From the NCBI GenBank assembly GCA_020632655.1, contig JACKFD010000003.1:186001-250000 (forward strand): a DNA stretch of 64,000 bases, given 5' to 3'. Positions 18,884 through 28,674 of the stretch are shown here, in pieces. The translations under genes and the position numbers were made by a program. Each line of letters begins with the position of its first letter. Position 1 is the stretch's first letter. The notes below the pieces were generated by a model. The model was not told the origin of the DNA. It worked only from the letters and a program-made list of their open reading frames with translations, and did no database searches. The DNA comes from Spirochaetaceae bacterium. GTDB lineage: Bacteria; Myxococcota_A; UBA9160; UBA4427.

Positions 18884-20048
18884 CGCCCCGCTCCGTGTCG
18901 TCGTCCGCCTCGTCCCGGTCGTCCGACTCCGTCCGCTCGGCCGGATAGGCGAGCGCCCGCCAACGCGCGTACTGCCGCCGGAACGCCCGCTGATGCGCGA
19001 GGATGCGGGCGAAGTCCGCGTCGGCCGCGGCCTCCTCGGCGAGGACCTCGTCGACGGCCTGCTCGAGGGCGCGGCGGAGCTCGGGCGAGAGGACGCGGGT
19101 CTCTACGCCGCCTTCCTCGAGGCGGGCGACGACGGGGCCCTGGCGCGCCTCGGCCCGGGCGAGGTTGCGATGCACGCCGGCGGCGCAGGCGAGCCCGATG
19201 GTCGCGCGATCGGACTCGGGGAGCGCGTCCCAGGTCGGCGCGTGGACGACCAGATGGAAGGCCGTGTGGGGCTGGTGCCAGCCCGGGAAGTAGTTGAAGC
19301 GTGCGACGCGATCGAAGCCGAGGCGCGCGTCGACCTCCGGCAGCGAGTACTCGGTGGCGTCGATCGCGCCCTTCTCGAGCGCCTGGAAGATCTCGCCCCC
19401 CGGCAGCGTCGAGACCGAGGCGCCGAGCTTCTGCATCGCGCGGCCACCGAGACCCGCGAAACGGATCTTCAGGCCGGAGAGGTCGGAGACCCGGGAGATC
19501 TCCTTGCGGAACCAGCCGGCGGACTCCGGCCCGATGATCCCGCACAGGATCGGCTCGACGCCGAGCGGTCGGTAGACCTCGCGTGCGAGCGCCTCGCCGC
19601 CGCCTTCCACCCACCAGGCGCCGTACTCCCAGGGCGTCATGCCGAAGGGCACGGCGCCGAAGAGCACCGAGGCCGGGATGCGACCCTGGTCGTAGCCGAG
19701 CCAGGTGTAGCCCGCCTCGATCTTGCCCGCGCGCACGGCCTCGACGATCGAGAAGGCGGGTACGACCTCGCCCGGGTCGTCGATCGTCCAGTCGATGCGG
19801 CCGCGGCTCGCCACCCTGAGTGCCTCGGCGATCGCGACGGGATTGTCGCCGAGACCGGGCAGGTGGGTGCCGAAGCCGCTCGTGACGCGCCAGCGGATTC
19901 GCGGCGCGACTCCGGCCGGATCCTGGCCCTCGACCGGATCACCGAGCACGTACGCGCCGGCTTCCTCGCGTCGGCCGAGGGAGCCGGCCGCGAGTGCGCC
20001 GGCGAGGAAGGCGATCAGCACGGCGACCAACGTCTCTCGACCCGACAT
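18873..20048 (-). CDS. dctP: TRAP transporter substrate-binding protein (DctP)
   Basis: A 391-residue periplasmic binding protein with an N-terminal signal or anchor (TLVAVLIAFLAGALAAGSLG). Family features: IRWRVTSGFGTHLPG, GEVVPAFSIVEAVRAGKIEAGYTW, DLSGLKIRFAGLGGRAMQKLGASVSTLPGGEIFQALEKGAIDATEYSLPEVDARLGF, and the FNYFPGWHQP segment. Related proteins bind 2-oxo acids and similar monocarboxylates, so such a ligand is plausible. The C-terminal 25 residues are very acidic and unusual. ATG 20048 opens the three-gene TRAP unit, 50 bases downstream of the HtrA gene. Confidence 0.9.
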   Translation of the reverse strand: MSGRETLVAVLIAFLAGALAAGSLGRREEAGAYVLGDPVEGQDPAGVAPRIRWRVTSGFGTHLPGLGDNPVAIAEALRVASRGRIDWTIDDPGEVVPAFSIVEAVRAGKIEAGYTWLGYDQGRIPASVLFGAVPFGMTPWEYGAWWVEGGGEALAREVYRPLGVEPILCGIIGPESAGWFRKEISRVSDLSGLKIRFAGLGGRAMQKLGASVSTLPGGEIFQALEKGAIDATEYSLPEVDARLGFDRVARFNYFPGWHQPHTAFHLVVHAPTWDALPESDRATIGLACAAGVHRNLARAEARQGPVVARLEEGGVETRVLSPELRRALEQAVDEVLAEEAAADADFARILAHQRAFRRQYARWRALAYPAERTESDDRDEADDDTERGDGR

Positions 20049-20098
20049 GACTCTCGAGGCCTCCCCGGTCGACACGCCGGCTCGTCGCGCCCTTCGCG

Positions 20099-21259
20099 TC
20101 AGCGCTCGAGCTCGGTCAGCTCCACCTCGAGCGTGAGCTTCTCGACGCCGTCGCGCGCCACGATCAGCCGGACCCGGTCGCCCGGCTCGCGGTCGTCCAT
20201 CGCGTTCGAGAGATCTGCGAGGCTGCGGATCGGTCGCCCATCGATCTCGAGGATCAGGTCCGCCGAGACCGGAATACCGCGCCGATTCACCTGCACCGAG
20301 CGCAATCCCGCCCGAGCCGCGGGTGATCCGTTCGGCACGTCGCGCACCATCACGCCCTCGAGGCCCCAGCTGTCGACCAGGTAGTCGGGCACGATCGTGA
20401 CGCCGAGGCCCACCCGGCGCACGTGTCCGTAGCGGATCAGCTGGGGGACGATGCGCGCGACGGTATCCATCGGGATCGCGAAGCCGATGCCCGCGCTCGT
20501 CCCGCTCGGGCTGTAGATGGCCGTGTTGACCCCGATCACGCGGCCGGCGGAGTCGAGCAGGGGCCCGCCCGAGTTGCCCGGGTTGATCGAGGCGTCCGTC
20601 TGGATCACGTCCTCGATCACGAAGCCGCCCTTCGTCGGGATCTCTCGGCCGAGCGCGCTCACGATGCCGGTCGTGACCGTACGGTCGAGGCCGAAGGGGT
20701 TGCCGATGGCGAGCACCTTCTGGCCGACGACGAGGGGATCGGAGCGGCCGATCGGAAGCGGGACGACCTCGAGGCCCGAGAGATCCACGCGCAGCACGGC
20801 GAGGTCCTTGCGCGGCTCGACGCCGACGACGTGGGCCTCGCGATGGGTACCGTCGGCGAGGGTGACCGAGAAGGTCTGCCCGCCTTCGAGGACGTGGAAG
20901 TTCGTGACGACGTGCCCCTCGCGATCCCAGAGGAAGCCCGTGCCCGTGCCCTGCGGCACCTCGGTCACGTCGACGCTGAAGAAGTCGCGGCGCAGGGCGT
21001 TGTTCGTCACGAAGACGACGCCGGCACCGGCGCGACGGAAGACGTCGATCGTGTTGCGCTCGTCCTCGAGCAGACCCACGAGCGGGAGCTCGCTCGGCGG
21101 TGCCGTGTCGCCCTGGCCGATGGAGGCGGCGAGCAGGACGGTGCCCGAGGAGACGAGCAGGGCGAGTGCAATGGCGACGAGCCACGCGCGGACGTGCGTC
21201 GGGGAGGCTGCGCATTCGTCGCCCTGGCGGGGTCGCCCCGTCGAAGTCGGGTGCTTCAT
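20099..21259 (-). CDS. HtrA/DegS-like periplasmic serine protease
   Basis: A 386-residue protein with an N-terminal membrane anchor (AWLVAIALALLVSSGTVLLAA), a trypsin-like domain and one C-terminal PDZ domain. The triad is complete: His in VVTNFHVLEGG, Asp in RKDLAVLRVD, Ser in INPGNSGGPLL. One PDZ and an anchor resemble DegS more than DegP. It should cleave or sense misfolded envelope proteins. The ATG at 21259 overlaps the stop of the phosphotransferase gene by four bases, so it is probably the second gene of that unit. Confidence 0.9.
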   Translation of the reverse strand: MKHPTSTGRPRQGDECAASPTHVRAWLVAIALALLVSSGTVLLAASIGQGDTAPPSELPLVGLLEDERNTIDVFRRAGAGVVFVTNNALRRDFFSVDVTEVPQGTGTGFLWDREGHVVTNFHVLEGGQTFSVTLADGTHREAHVVGVEPRKDLAVLRVDLSGLEVVPLPIGRSDPLVVGQKVLAIGNPFGLDRTVTTGIVSALGREIPTKGGFVIEDVIQTDASINPGNSGGPLLDSAGRVIGVNTAIYSPSGTSAGIGFAIPMDTVARIVPQLIRYGHVRRVGLGVTIVPDYLVDSWGLEGVMVRDVPNGSPAARAGLRSVQVNRRGIPVSADLILEIDGRPIRSLADLSNAMDDREPGDRVRLIVARDGVEKLTLEVELTELER

Positions 21260-22332
21260 CCGATCGCGTCCGAGCAGGCGAGGTCGCGCGCCGCCAGGGC
21301 GAGGGCATCGACCTGCGCCCGGAATCGCGCCGTGTCGCCGCCTTCGCCCATCACGCCCTTCTGGTAGCGGGCGAGCACGCCCTCGACGATCGCGGCGAGG
21401 CGCCAGTACTGGAAGGCGCGGTAGTAGTCGATGTCCCGGGTCGGCAGGCCGGTCGTCTCCTCGTAGCGAGCGAGCAGTCGCTCGCGGGAAGGGAATCCGC
21501 CGCAGGAGACCGCGGACTCGCCCGTGCCGCTCGCCGTCGGCCGCGTGTCGCCCGGTCCGTTCCAGTCGTTCATCAGGTAGCCCAGATCCGCGAGCGGATC
21601 GCCGAGGGTGCACAGCTCCCAGTCGAGGACGGCGGCGATGCGGCCCTCGCGTCCCTGCGAGAGGAAGTTGCCGATGCGGTAGTCGCCGTGGACGATGGCC
21701 GAGGCCTTCTGCTCGGGGCGTCTCGACTCGAGCACGGCGTGGACCTCTTCCATGATCGGCAGCTCGCGGGTCTTCGACTTCTCCCACTGCGTGCGCCAGC
21801 GCTTGAGCTGGCGCTCGAGGTAGGCCTCGCGGCGGCCGAGGTCGCCGAGCCCGACCGCGTCGGGATCGATTCGGTGCAGGCTCGCGAGCACGTCGATCAC
21901 GTGCAGGCCGAGCGCCTCGCGGCGCGCCGCGGGCACGCAGGTCTCGGTCTGCTCGGGCGAGACGAGGACGTCGCCTGCGATGTGCTCCATCACGTAGAAG
22001 GGCGCGTCGTTCACGTCGTCGTCCTCGCAGAGTGCGAGGGGTCGCGGGACGGGCACGGCGGTGCCGTGCAGGCCGGCGAGGATGCGGTGCTCGCGAGCCA
22101 TGTCGTGGGCCGTCGCGAGGACGGCGCCGGTTGGCGGGCGGCGCAGGACCGTGCGCCGTCCCTGCGCATCCTCGACGAGGAAGGTGAGATTCGAGTGGCC
22201 GCCCGTGATCGGCGTGAAGCGCAACGGCAGGCGGGTGCCCTCCACGTGCGCCGCATACCAGGCCTCGACACGATCGTGTCGGATGCCCTTGACCGCCGCC
22301 CCGGCCCGCTGCCGCTCCCCGTCCTCTACCAC
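21256..22332 (-). CDS. Phosphotransferase of the ACAD10/APH type
   Basis: A 358-residue kinase-like protein of the aminoglycoside phosphotransferase fold. Seen: FTPITGGHSNLTFLV (nucleotide loop), the catalytic HGDYRIGNFL with normal Asn, and AAVLDWELCTLGDPLADLGYLM with the metal-binding Asp. Bacterial relatives of the ACAD10/11 kinase domain are linked to 4-hydroxy fatty-acid catabolism. The acyl-CoA genes of this window would fit that, but it is an inference. The ATG at 22332 is the first plausible Met; the gene is coupled to the HtrA gene downstream. Confidence 0.82.
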   Translation of the reverse strand: MVEDGERQRAGAAVKGIRHDRVEAWYAAHVEGTRLPLRFTPITGGHSNLTFLVEDAQGRRTVLRRPPTGAVLATAHDMAREHRILAGLHGTAVPVPRPLALCEDDDVNDAPFYVMEHIAGDVLVSPEQTETCVPAARREALGLHVIDVLASLHRIDPDAVGLGDLGRREAYLERQLKRWRTQWEKSKTRELPIMEEVHAVLESRRPEQKASAIVHGDYRIGNFLSQGREGRIAAVLDWELCTLGDPLADLGYLMNDWNGPGDTRPTASGTGESAVSCGGFPSRERLLARYEETTGLPTRDIDYYRAFQYWRLAAIVEGVLARYQKGVMGEGGDTARFRAQVDALALAARDLACSDAIG

Positions 22333-22431
22333 GCCGCGAGCTCCCGTCGCCTGTGTTTCATCGGCCGCGCAGTGTAGCGGTCCCGGATTGCGATCGGGTC
22401 GCGCTCGATCGGTCGTGGCGAGGCGGGAGGC

Positions 22432-24816
22432 TCACCCCTCCACGACCTCGATCGCGCCCGCGTGCGGCCCGGCCCGCAGCTGCCCGATCCGTGCGGGCGC
22501 GTGTTCGCCCGCCTGCGCGAAGACCGCGTGGACGCGCGCCTCCTCCGCGGGGTCCACGGCGAGCAGCAGTCCGCCTGCGGTCTGCGGATCGAAGAGCCAG
22601 GCGCAGTCCGCGTCGCTCGCGCCGCGGAGCCGGGATGTGAAGGCCGTGCGATTCGCGGGATGGGCCGTGCTGCGTAGCCCCTCCGAAAAGAGCGTCGCCG
22701 CGCCGGGCAGGAGCGGGATCGCATGGCGCTCGAGCGAGGCCACGAGTTCCGCGCGATCGAGCAGGCCGGCGAGATGGCCCGCGAGACCGAAGCCCGTCAC
22801 GTCGGTCATCGCGTGGACGGCGTCGAGCGTCGCGAGTCGCTCGCCGATGGCGTTCGGTCGCTGCATCGCCTCGAGGGTCGCCTCGACCCAGGCTGCAGGG
22901 GCGAGTCCGCGCATGTCCGCGGCGAGGACGACGCCCGTTCCGAGCGGGCGGGAGAGCAGCAGGACGTCGCCTGCGCGGGCTCGCGTCGCCGTGAGGTGCT
23001 TCGCATCGGGGCCGTCGCCCGTGATCGAGAGTCCGACCCAGAGTGCCTCGCCGATCGTCGTATGGCCGCCGAGCAGCGACGTGCCGAGCGGGTCGAGCAC
23101 GCTGCGCAGACCGGAGAGCACCTGGAAGAGGAGCTCGCGCGAGGCGTCGGCGTGCCGGGTGTCGGGCAGGCCGATGATCGCCTGGGCGTGGCGGGGGCGA
23201 CCCCCGCGAGCGTAGAGATCGCTCGTCGCGTTGCAGGCCGCCACCCGCGCCACGAGCCACGGGTCGTCGCAGAAGGCGCGGATCACGTCGACGTTGTGGA
23301 GCTGGATGCGTCCGTCCGCGAGTCGCGTGGCGGCGACGTCGTCGCGCTGCGCGACCCCGAGCACGATCGAGTCGTCGGCGGGCGCCTCGGGCAGCGCATC
23401 GAGCGCGGCGGCGAGCGGGCGGGCGCCGAGCTTCGCCGCACAGCCACCGCAGGGCGGTCCGTCGAGGAGGGCGGCGTGCTCGTGGCCCGCCGCCGACGCG
23501 GCATCGTCGTGCGGGCCGCCTCGCTGCGATACGCCCTTCGGTTCCATGGCCCGCATGCCGCCGAGGCGCGCGAGTGCCGGCCTCGGTCTGCCGTCGGGTC
23601 GGAGGACCTGGAAGCGCGCCATGAAGCGCCGGTCGATGCGGTCCTTGAGCACGAGGGGGAGGCGACCACGCGCGACGAGTCCCCACTTCGTCGCGAGGGC
23701 GCGGCCGTGCCCGAGATGGAGCAGGGCGAGGAAGTCGCGCTGCGGCCGGTAGCGCTCGAGCGCGCGTCCTTCGAGACGCGCGCGCAGGTTGCGCTCGAGT
23801 ACGGGGCCCTGGCGCACGGCGTAGACGCCGGCGCGCGGGACCCAGCGATGGTCGACGAGGCGGGCGCAGTCGCCGGCGGCGAAGACGTCGTCGAAGCCCG
23901 TCGTCTGCAGCGTGTCGCGCACCTCGAGGAAACCGTGCGCGTCGATCGGCAGGCGCGAGGTCCCGCCGCCGCGTGGAAACGCGCCGGGGGCCGCGCCGGT
24001 CGCCCAGACGACGAGGTCGGCGGGCCGATATGTCTCGTCGCCGGTCGCCGACACGAGCGTGAGACCCGTCGCGTCGACGGCGACGACGCGGCTCGCGAGG
24101 CGGAGGGCGAGCCCTCGTGCTCGGGCCTCGCGCAGGACGGCACGACGCGCGAGCGGTCGGGCATCGCCGAGGGGCTCGCGGTCGGCGCTCACGAGGCCGA
24201 CCGACGCGGCCACGCCGCGCTCGGCGAGCCGGGCTTCGAGGGTGAAGGCGAGCTCGGTGCCCGCCGCGCCACCGCCGACGACCTCGACCCGCACGGGGCG
24301 ACCGAGGGCGGCGAGCGCGTCGGCGCGTGCGTCGAGGGCGCGCACGAAGTCGCCGATCGGGCGTGTGGCGAGGGCGTGCTCGCGCACGCCGGGCACGTCG
24401 AGGCCGCGCACGCTGGAGCCCGTGTCGAGGCTCGCGACGTCGTAGTGCAGGGGCGGACGACCCTCGAGCGTGATCGTGTGGGCGACGGGGTCGAGGTCGA
24501 GCGCGGCCGCCCGGATCACGCCCGTGCCGGCGCGCCGCGCGAGCGGCCAGACGTCGATCGTGAGCTCGGCCTGCTCGTAGTCGCCGGCGACGAAGCCCGG
24601 CACCATCCCCGAGTAGATCGCCTCGGCCCGGTCGACGACCAACAGCACCCGCACGTCGGGCGGCGGCGGGCGCATCGCGAAGGCGCGCAACACCTGCACG
24701 TGGGCATGGCCGCCGCCCACCAGCACCAGTGTCCGCGCGGCGTGCAGCGTCGGGCCTCTAGAGCTTGTGCCGTTCGACGAGCTGGTCGAGGTCGCGCACG
24801 GCGCCGCGCGCCGCAC
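22432..24816 (-). CDS. selD: Fusion of NAD(P)/FAD oxidoreductase with selenide, water dikinase
   Basis: A two-domain protein of up to 794 residues. Residues about 28-400 are an NDH-2/sulfide-quinone-reductase-like flavoprotein (TLVLVGGGHAHVQVLRAF, EVVGGGAAGTELAF, DDVFAAGDCARL). Residues about 445-794 are SelD, which makes selenophosphate from selenide and ATP (PPCGGCAAKLGA with Cys in place of Sec, SLLGGHTTIGEALWVGLSITG, AMTDVTGFGLAGHL, FDPQTAGGLLLAV). This fusion is known from other bacteria. The oxidoreductase may supply reduced selenium. The start is uncertain: ATG 24816 lies 59 bases inside ilvD, and the recognisable domain begins only near codon 28, so a later non-ATG start is possible. 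Confidence 0.85.
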   Translation of the reverse strand: MRRAAPCATSTSSSNGTSSRGPTLHAARTLVLVGGGHAHVQVLRAFAMRPPPPDVRVLLVVDRAEAIYSGMVPGFVAGDYEQAELTIDVWPLARRAGTGVIRAAALDLDPVAHTITLEGRPPLHYDVASLDTGSSVRGLDVPGVREHALATRPIGDFVRALDARADALAALGRPVRVEVVGGGAAGTELAFTLEARLAERGVAASVGLVSADREPLGDARPLARRAVLREARARGLALRLASRVVAVDATGLTLVSATGDETYRPADLVVWATGAAPGAFPRGGGTSRLPIDAHGFLEVRDTLQTTGFDDVFAAGDCARLVDHRWVPRAGVYAVRQGPVLERNLRARLEGRALERYRPQRDFLALLHLGHGRALATKWGLVARGRLPLVLKDRIDRRFMARFQVLRPDGRPRPALARLGGMRAMEPKGVSQRGGPHDDAASAAGHEHAALLDGPPCGGCAAKLGARPLAAALDALPEAPADDSIVLGVAQRDDVAATRLADGRIQLHNVDVIRAFCDDPWLVARVAACNATSDLYARGGRPRHAQAIIGLPDTRHADASRELLFQVLSGLRSVLDPLGTSLLGGHTTIGEALWVGLSITGDGPDAKHLTATRARAGDVLLLSRPLGTGVVLAADMRGLAPAAWVEATLEAMQRPNAIGERLATLDAVHAMTDVTGFGLAGHLAGLLDRAELVASLERHAIPLLPGAATLFSEGLRSTAHPANRTAFTSRLRGASDADCAWLFDPQTAGGLLLAVDPAEEARVHAVFAQAGEHAPARIGQLRAGPHAGAIEVVEG

Positions 24817-26626
24817 TCGTCGCCATCATCGCGTAGGCCCGCAGCGCCTGGGAGACCTCGCGCTTGCGGTTCGGCGTCCAGGCCGTCGCGCCCCGCTCCT
24901 CCATCGCGCGTCGCCGGCGAGCGAGCTCGGCGGCGTCGACCCGCAGCTCGATCCGGCGCTTCGGGATGTCGATCTGGATGCGATCGCCCTCCTCGACGAG
25001 GCCGATCGTGCCGCCCTCGGCGGCCTCGGGCGAGACATGCCCGATCGAGAGTCCCGACGTGCCGCCGCTGAAGCGGCCGTCCGTGATGAGCGCGCAGGCG
25101 CGGCCGAGCTTCTTGCTCTTGAGGTAGGAGGTCGGGTAGAGCATCTCCTGCATGCCCGGCCCGCCCTTCGGTCCCTCGTAGACGATCAGGACGACGTCGC
25201 CTTCCTTGATCTGGCCGTTCAGGATCGCGTCACAGGCGCCCTCCTGGGAGTGGAAGACGCGCGCGGGGCCTTCGAAGACCCAGATCGACTCGTCGACGCC
25301 GGCGGTCTTCACGACGCAGCCGTCCTCGGCGAGATTGCCGTAGAGGATCGCCAGGCCGCCTTCCTTCGAGTAGGCGTGCTCGGCCGAGCGGATGCAGCCC
25401 TTTGCTGCGTCGTCGTCGGTCGCGTCGAAGTACTTGTCCTGGGAGAAGGCGATCGTCGTGCGCACGCCGCCCGGCGCGGCGAGGGCGTAGTCGCGGGCGG
25501 CGGGGCTCGCCGTCGGGCGACGGATGTCGTGCTCGTCGAGGGCTTCGCCCAGGGTCTTCGCGTGGACCGTCGGCACGTCGCGATGGATCAGGCCCGCGCG
25601 GTCGAGCTCGCCCAGGATCGTGAAGATGCCGCCGGCGCGATGGACGTCCTCGACGTGGTATTTCTCGGTCGCCGGCGCGACCTTGCACAGGTTCGGTACG
25701 CGTCGCGAGAGCCGATCCATGTCGGCCATCGTGAAGTCCACCTTCGCCTCGTGCGCCACGCCCAGGATGTGCAGGATCGTGTTGGTCGAGCCGCCCATCG
25801 CGATGTCGAGGGCCATCGCGTTCTCGAAGGCCTCCTTCGTCGCGATGCTGCGGGGGAGGATCGAATCGTCGCCGTCGACGTAGTGCTGGCGCGCCATCTC
25901 GACGATCCGCTTCGCCGCGCGCTCGAAGAGCTCCCAGCGCCGCGCGTGGGTCGCGACGATCGTGCCGTTGCCCGGCAGCGCCAGGCCGATCGCCTCGTTC
26001 AGGCAGTTCATGCTGTTGGCCGTGAACATGCCCGAGCACGAGCCGCAGGTGGGACACGCCGAGCGCTCCATCTCGAGCAGCTCGGCGTCCGAGACGGAGT
26101 CGTCGCCCGCGGCGATCATCGGGTCGATCAGGTCGAGCTTGCGCCCCGCACGATCGTGGGTGCCGGCGGACTTGCCCGCCTCCATCGGCCCGCCCGACAC
26201 GAAGATCGTCGGGATGTTCAGCCGCATCGTGGCGAGCAGCATGCCCGGTGTGATCTTGTCGCAGTTCGAGATGCAGATCAGGGCGTCGGCGACGTGGGCC
26301 TGGACCATGTACTCGACGCTGTCGGCGATCAGGTCGCGGGAGGGGAGCGAGTAGAGCATCCCGTCGTGGCCCATCGCGATCCCATCGTCGACGGCGATCG
26401 TGTTGAACTCGACGCCCCAGCCGCCGGCCGCGTCGATCACCTGCTTCACGCGCTGGCCGACGTCGTGGAGATGGACGTGGCCGGGCACGAACTGGGTGAA
26501 GCTGTTGGCGATCGCGATGATCGGCTTGGTGAAGTCGGCATCGGTCATGCCCGTGGCGCGCCAGAGCGCCCGGGCCCCGGCCATGTTGCGTCCGAAGGTC
26601 GTCGTTCGACTGCGATATCCCTGCAT
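24758..26626 (-). CDS. ilvD: Dihydroxy-acid dehydratase
   Basis: A 622-residue enzyme of branched-chain amino-acid and CoA synthesis that dehydrates 2,3-dihydroxy acids to 2-keto acids. Cluster-binding cysteines are in SNCDKITPGM and ACPTCGSCSGMFTANSMNCL. Other family signatures are GGSTNTILH and DGRFSGGTSGLSIGHVSPEA. Length matches the E. coli protein (616). The start at 26626 (MQGYRSRTTTFGRNMAGARALW) is the usual one; the open frame upstream is not coding. The stop overlaps the possible selD start downstream. No other ilv gene is nearby. Confidence 0.95.
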   Translation of the reverse strand: MQGYRSRTTTFGRNMAGARALWRATGMTDADFTKPIIAIANSFTQFVPGHVHLHDVGQRVKQVIDAAGGWGVEFNTIAVDDGIAMGHDGMLYSLPSRDLIADSVEYMVQAHVADALICISNCDKITPGMLLATMRLNIPTIFVSGGPMEAGKSAGTHDRAGRKLDLIDPMIAAGDDSVSDAELLEMERSACPTCGSCSGMFTANSMNCLNEAIGLALPGNGTIVATHARRWELFERAAKRIVEMARQHYVDGDDSILPRSIATKEAFENAMALDIAMGGSTNTILHILGVAHEAKVDFTMADMDRLSRRVPNLCKVAPATEKYHVEDVHRAGGIFTILGELDRAGLIHRDVPTVHAKTLGEALDEHDIRRPTASPAARDYALAAPGGVRTTIAFSQDKYFDATDDDAAKGCIRSAEHAYSKEGGLAILYGNLAEDGCVVKTAGVDESIWVFEGPARVFHSQEGACDAILNGQIKEGDVVLIVYEGPKGGPGMQEMLYPTSYLKSKKLGRACALITDGRFSGGTSGLSIGHVSPEAAEGGTIGLVEEGDRIQIDIPKRRIELRVDAAELARRRRAMEERGATAWTPNRKREVSQALRAYAMMATSAARGAVRDLDQLVERHKL

Positions 26627-26841
26627 GGGCGCGAGGATAGGGGCGGGTTCGCGAAGCTGCACGAAGGTCCGGCTGGATCGGCCGGCCGGGGGGCTGGACC
26701 CCCCGGGCCCATGGCGCGCGATGGATCGACCCGGGCGCGGAGGGCGCTTGCGACTCGCGCCGTCGCGGGAAGCCCGCGAGACTCCCCGGGCCTCTCGGTC
26801 GCCGCGGACGCGCCGACGGGCGTCTCGAGGGAGGGACGGCG

Positions 26842-27807
26842 ATGGGATCGAGCGGGATGCGAGGGCGGCGCGCCGCGACGGGCGGCGCGGCCGGTCGGAT
26901 GACGCGGGGTCGCAGGCGGCTGGCGACGTCGTCTTCTTATAGACGGCGTCGTTCGGGCTGGCGTGCTGGCTGTGTGGGGGCGCTCGCGCTGGTCTTCGTG
27001 GCGTGGCCCCTCGTGTCGAGTGCACAGACACCGGGGATCGTCTCGACGGACGGACCCGGAGACGAGGCGGTCTGGCGCGAGGCCGAGCGCGCGGCGGTCC
27101 GGGCGGAGGAGGCGGCCGAGGCCGCGCGAGCCTTTGCCGACTCGCTGGCCCCCGCGTCCGAGGGCGGGGCGACGCGGGCTGCCGACGCCGGGTCGGCGGG
27201 TGGCGGCGCCGATCGACGCGCACTCGAGCAGGCGGTCGAGCGCGCGGAGGCCGCAGCCGCGGACGCCCGACTCGCGGCGAACGCGGTCGAGCGCGCCGAG
27301 CGCCGCAGTCGTCGCACGTCGCGCTCGGGGCCCTATCTCGGTGGGGTCGTCTTCTACGCCGCCGAGCAATTCGACGACTCCGTGATCGTCAAGAGCAGCG
27401 CCGGCGGCGGCGCCTTCGTCGGCTGGCGCTTCGAGGAGTTCTTCGCGGTCGAGGTTCGCTACGAGGGCTTCGCGGGCTTCGACCTGCAGGGTCGGACCAG
27501 TCGAGGCGAGATCGACGGCTATGCGATCACGGCCAACGGACGCCTCTATCCCATGCGCGGTCCGATCCAGCCCTTCCTCACGGTCGGCGTGGGCGGCATC
27601 CGGCTGCGGGGCGAAAGCGTTCGCGACTCGGGCGCGCGGAGTCGCTTCGTCGAGGACGACGTGGTGCTGCGCGGTGGCGCCGGCGTCGACCTGATCGTGA
27701 ACGAGCATCTCGCCGTGAACCTCGAGGCGGCCTGGCTCGGTCCCGGCGACGATCTATCCAATCTCGAGATGGCGCTCTTCGGGGGTGGACTGACCTATCG
27801 CTTCTGA
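26842..27807 (+). CDS. Outer-membrane beta-barrel protein with coiled-coil N-terminal part
   Basis: A 321-residue exported protein. A signal peptide ends near residue 61 (VGALALVFVAWPLVSSAQ), preceded by an unusually long Arg-rich region. An Ala/Glu-rich helical segment follows (about 70-150), then alternating beta strands typical of a small OmpA-type barrel, closing on a C-terminal Phe (GGGLTYRF) as BAM substrates do. The ATG at 26842 has GGAGGG about seven bases upstream, but a later start (26899) would give a more normal signal peptide. Function unknown. It is divergent from ilvD with a 215-base gap in which no clear promoter is seen. Confidence 0.7.
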   Translation: MGSSGMRGRRAATGGAAGRMTRGRRRLATSSSYRRRRSGWRAGCVGALALVFVAWPLVSSAQTPGIVSTDGPGDEAVWREAERAAVRAEEAAEAARAFADSLAPASEGGATRAADAGSAGGGADRRALEQAVERAEAAAADARLAANAVERAERRSRRTSRSGPYLGGVVFYAAEQFDDSVIVKSSAGGGAFVGWRFEEFFAVEVRYEGFAGFDLQGRTSRGEIDGYAITANGRLYPMRGPIQPFLTVGVGGIRLRGESVRDSGARSRFVEDDVVLRGGAGVDLIVNEHLAVNLEAAWLGPGDDLSNLEMALFGGGLTYRF

Positions 27808-27864
27808 GGCGGACCGGCTTCGCGCAGCGTCGCGAGTGCCCGCCGCGAGATCGAAGGAGGAGCC

Positions 27865-28650
27865 ATGCTCTCGGACTACGAGCAGACGCGCTTCGCGTAC
27901 GATGGTCTCGAACGACGTCTGTTCGTCCGCGGCGACGGGCCGGGCATCGTCGTCATGCACGAGGTGCCGGGCATCTACGACGCCGTCGTCGCCTTTGCCG
28001 ACCGACTGGTCGCCGAGGGCTACCGCGTCTACATGCCCGAGCTCGTCGGCGAGGCCGGGCGTCCCTTCTCGGGGGGCTACGCCGCGAGCTCGATCCTGCG
28101 CGCCTGCATCGCCCGCGAGTTCCACGTGCTCTCGGCGCGGGGCTCGAGTCCGATCACGGACTGGCTGCGCGCTCTCGCGCGTCACGCCCACGCCGAGTGC
28201 GGCGGTCGCGGCGTCGGCTGCATCGGCATGTGCCTGACGGGGAATTTCGGCCTCGCGATGATGGTCGACGAGGTCGTGATGGCACCCGTGCTCTCGCAGC
28301 CCTCGCTGCCCTTTCCGATCGGCGCCGCGCGAAGGCGGGGGCTGCACGTGACGGACGAGGCGTTGGGCGTGATCCGGGAGCGGGTGCGGCGCGACGGTTG
28401 TCGGGTGCTCGGTCTGCGCTTCAGCAACGATCCGATGTGTCCGCCGGAGCGCTTCGCGCGGCTGCGGGAGGAGCTCGGACCCGGCTTCGAGGGGATCGAG
28501 ATCGACTCCGCGCCCGGCAATGCCCACGGCATCCCGACCTCGGCGCATAGCGTCGTCACCCGGGACCTCGTCGACGAGGCGGGGCATCCCACGCGCGCGG
28601 CCCTCGAACGCGTGCTCGCGTTCTTCGACGAGCGGCTGCGCGGAGGCTGA
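27865..28650 (+). CDS. Dienelactone hydrolase-family protein
   Basis: A 261-residue alpha/beta hydrolase of the dienelactone hydrolase group. Seen: VVMHEVPGIYD (the Glu that activates the nucleophile), the cysteine nucleophile elbow in VGCIGMCLTGNFG near residue 121, an Asp in SNDPMCPPE, and a final His in NAHGIPTSAH. These form a Cys-Asp-His set typical of the family. The substrate is unknown. The ATG at 27865 has a perfect AAGGAGG upstream. It lies 57 bases after the outer-membrane protein gene and could be in the same transcript. Confidence 0.85.
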   Translation: MLSDYEQTRFAYDGLERRLFVRGDGPGIVVMHEVPGIYDAVVAFADRLVAEGYRVYMPELVGEAGRPFSGGYAASSILRACIAREFHVLSARGSSPITDWLRALARHAHAECGGRGVGCIGMCLTGNFGLAMMVDEVVMAPVLSQPSLPFPIGAARRRGLHVTDEALGVIRERVRRDGCRVLGLRFSNDPMCPPERFARLREELGPGFEGIEIDSAPGNAHGIPTSAHSVVTRDLVDEAGHPTRAALERVLAFFDERLRGG

Positions 28651-28674
28651 CGGGCGGCCGTACGACCGGCGCGC

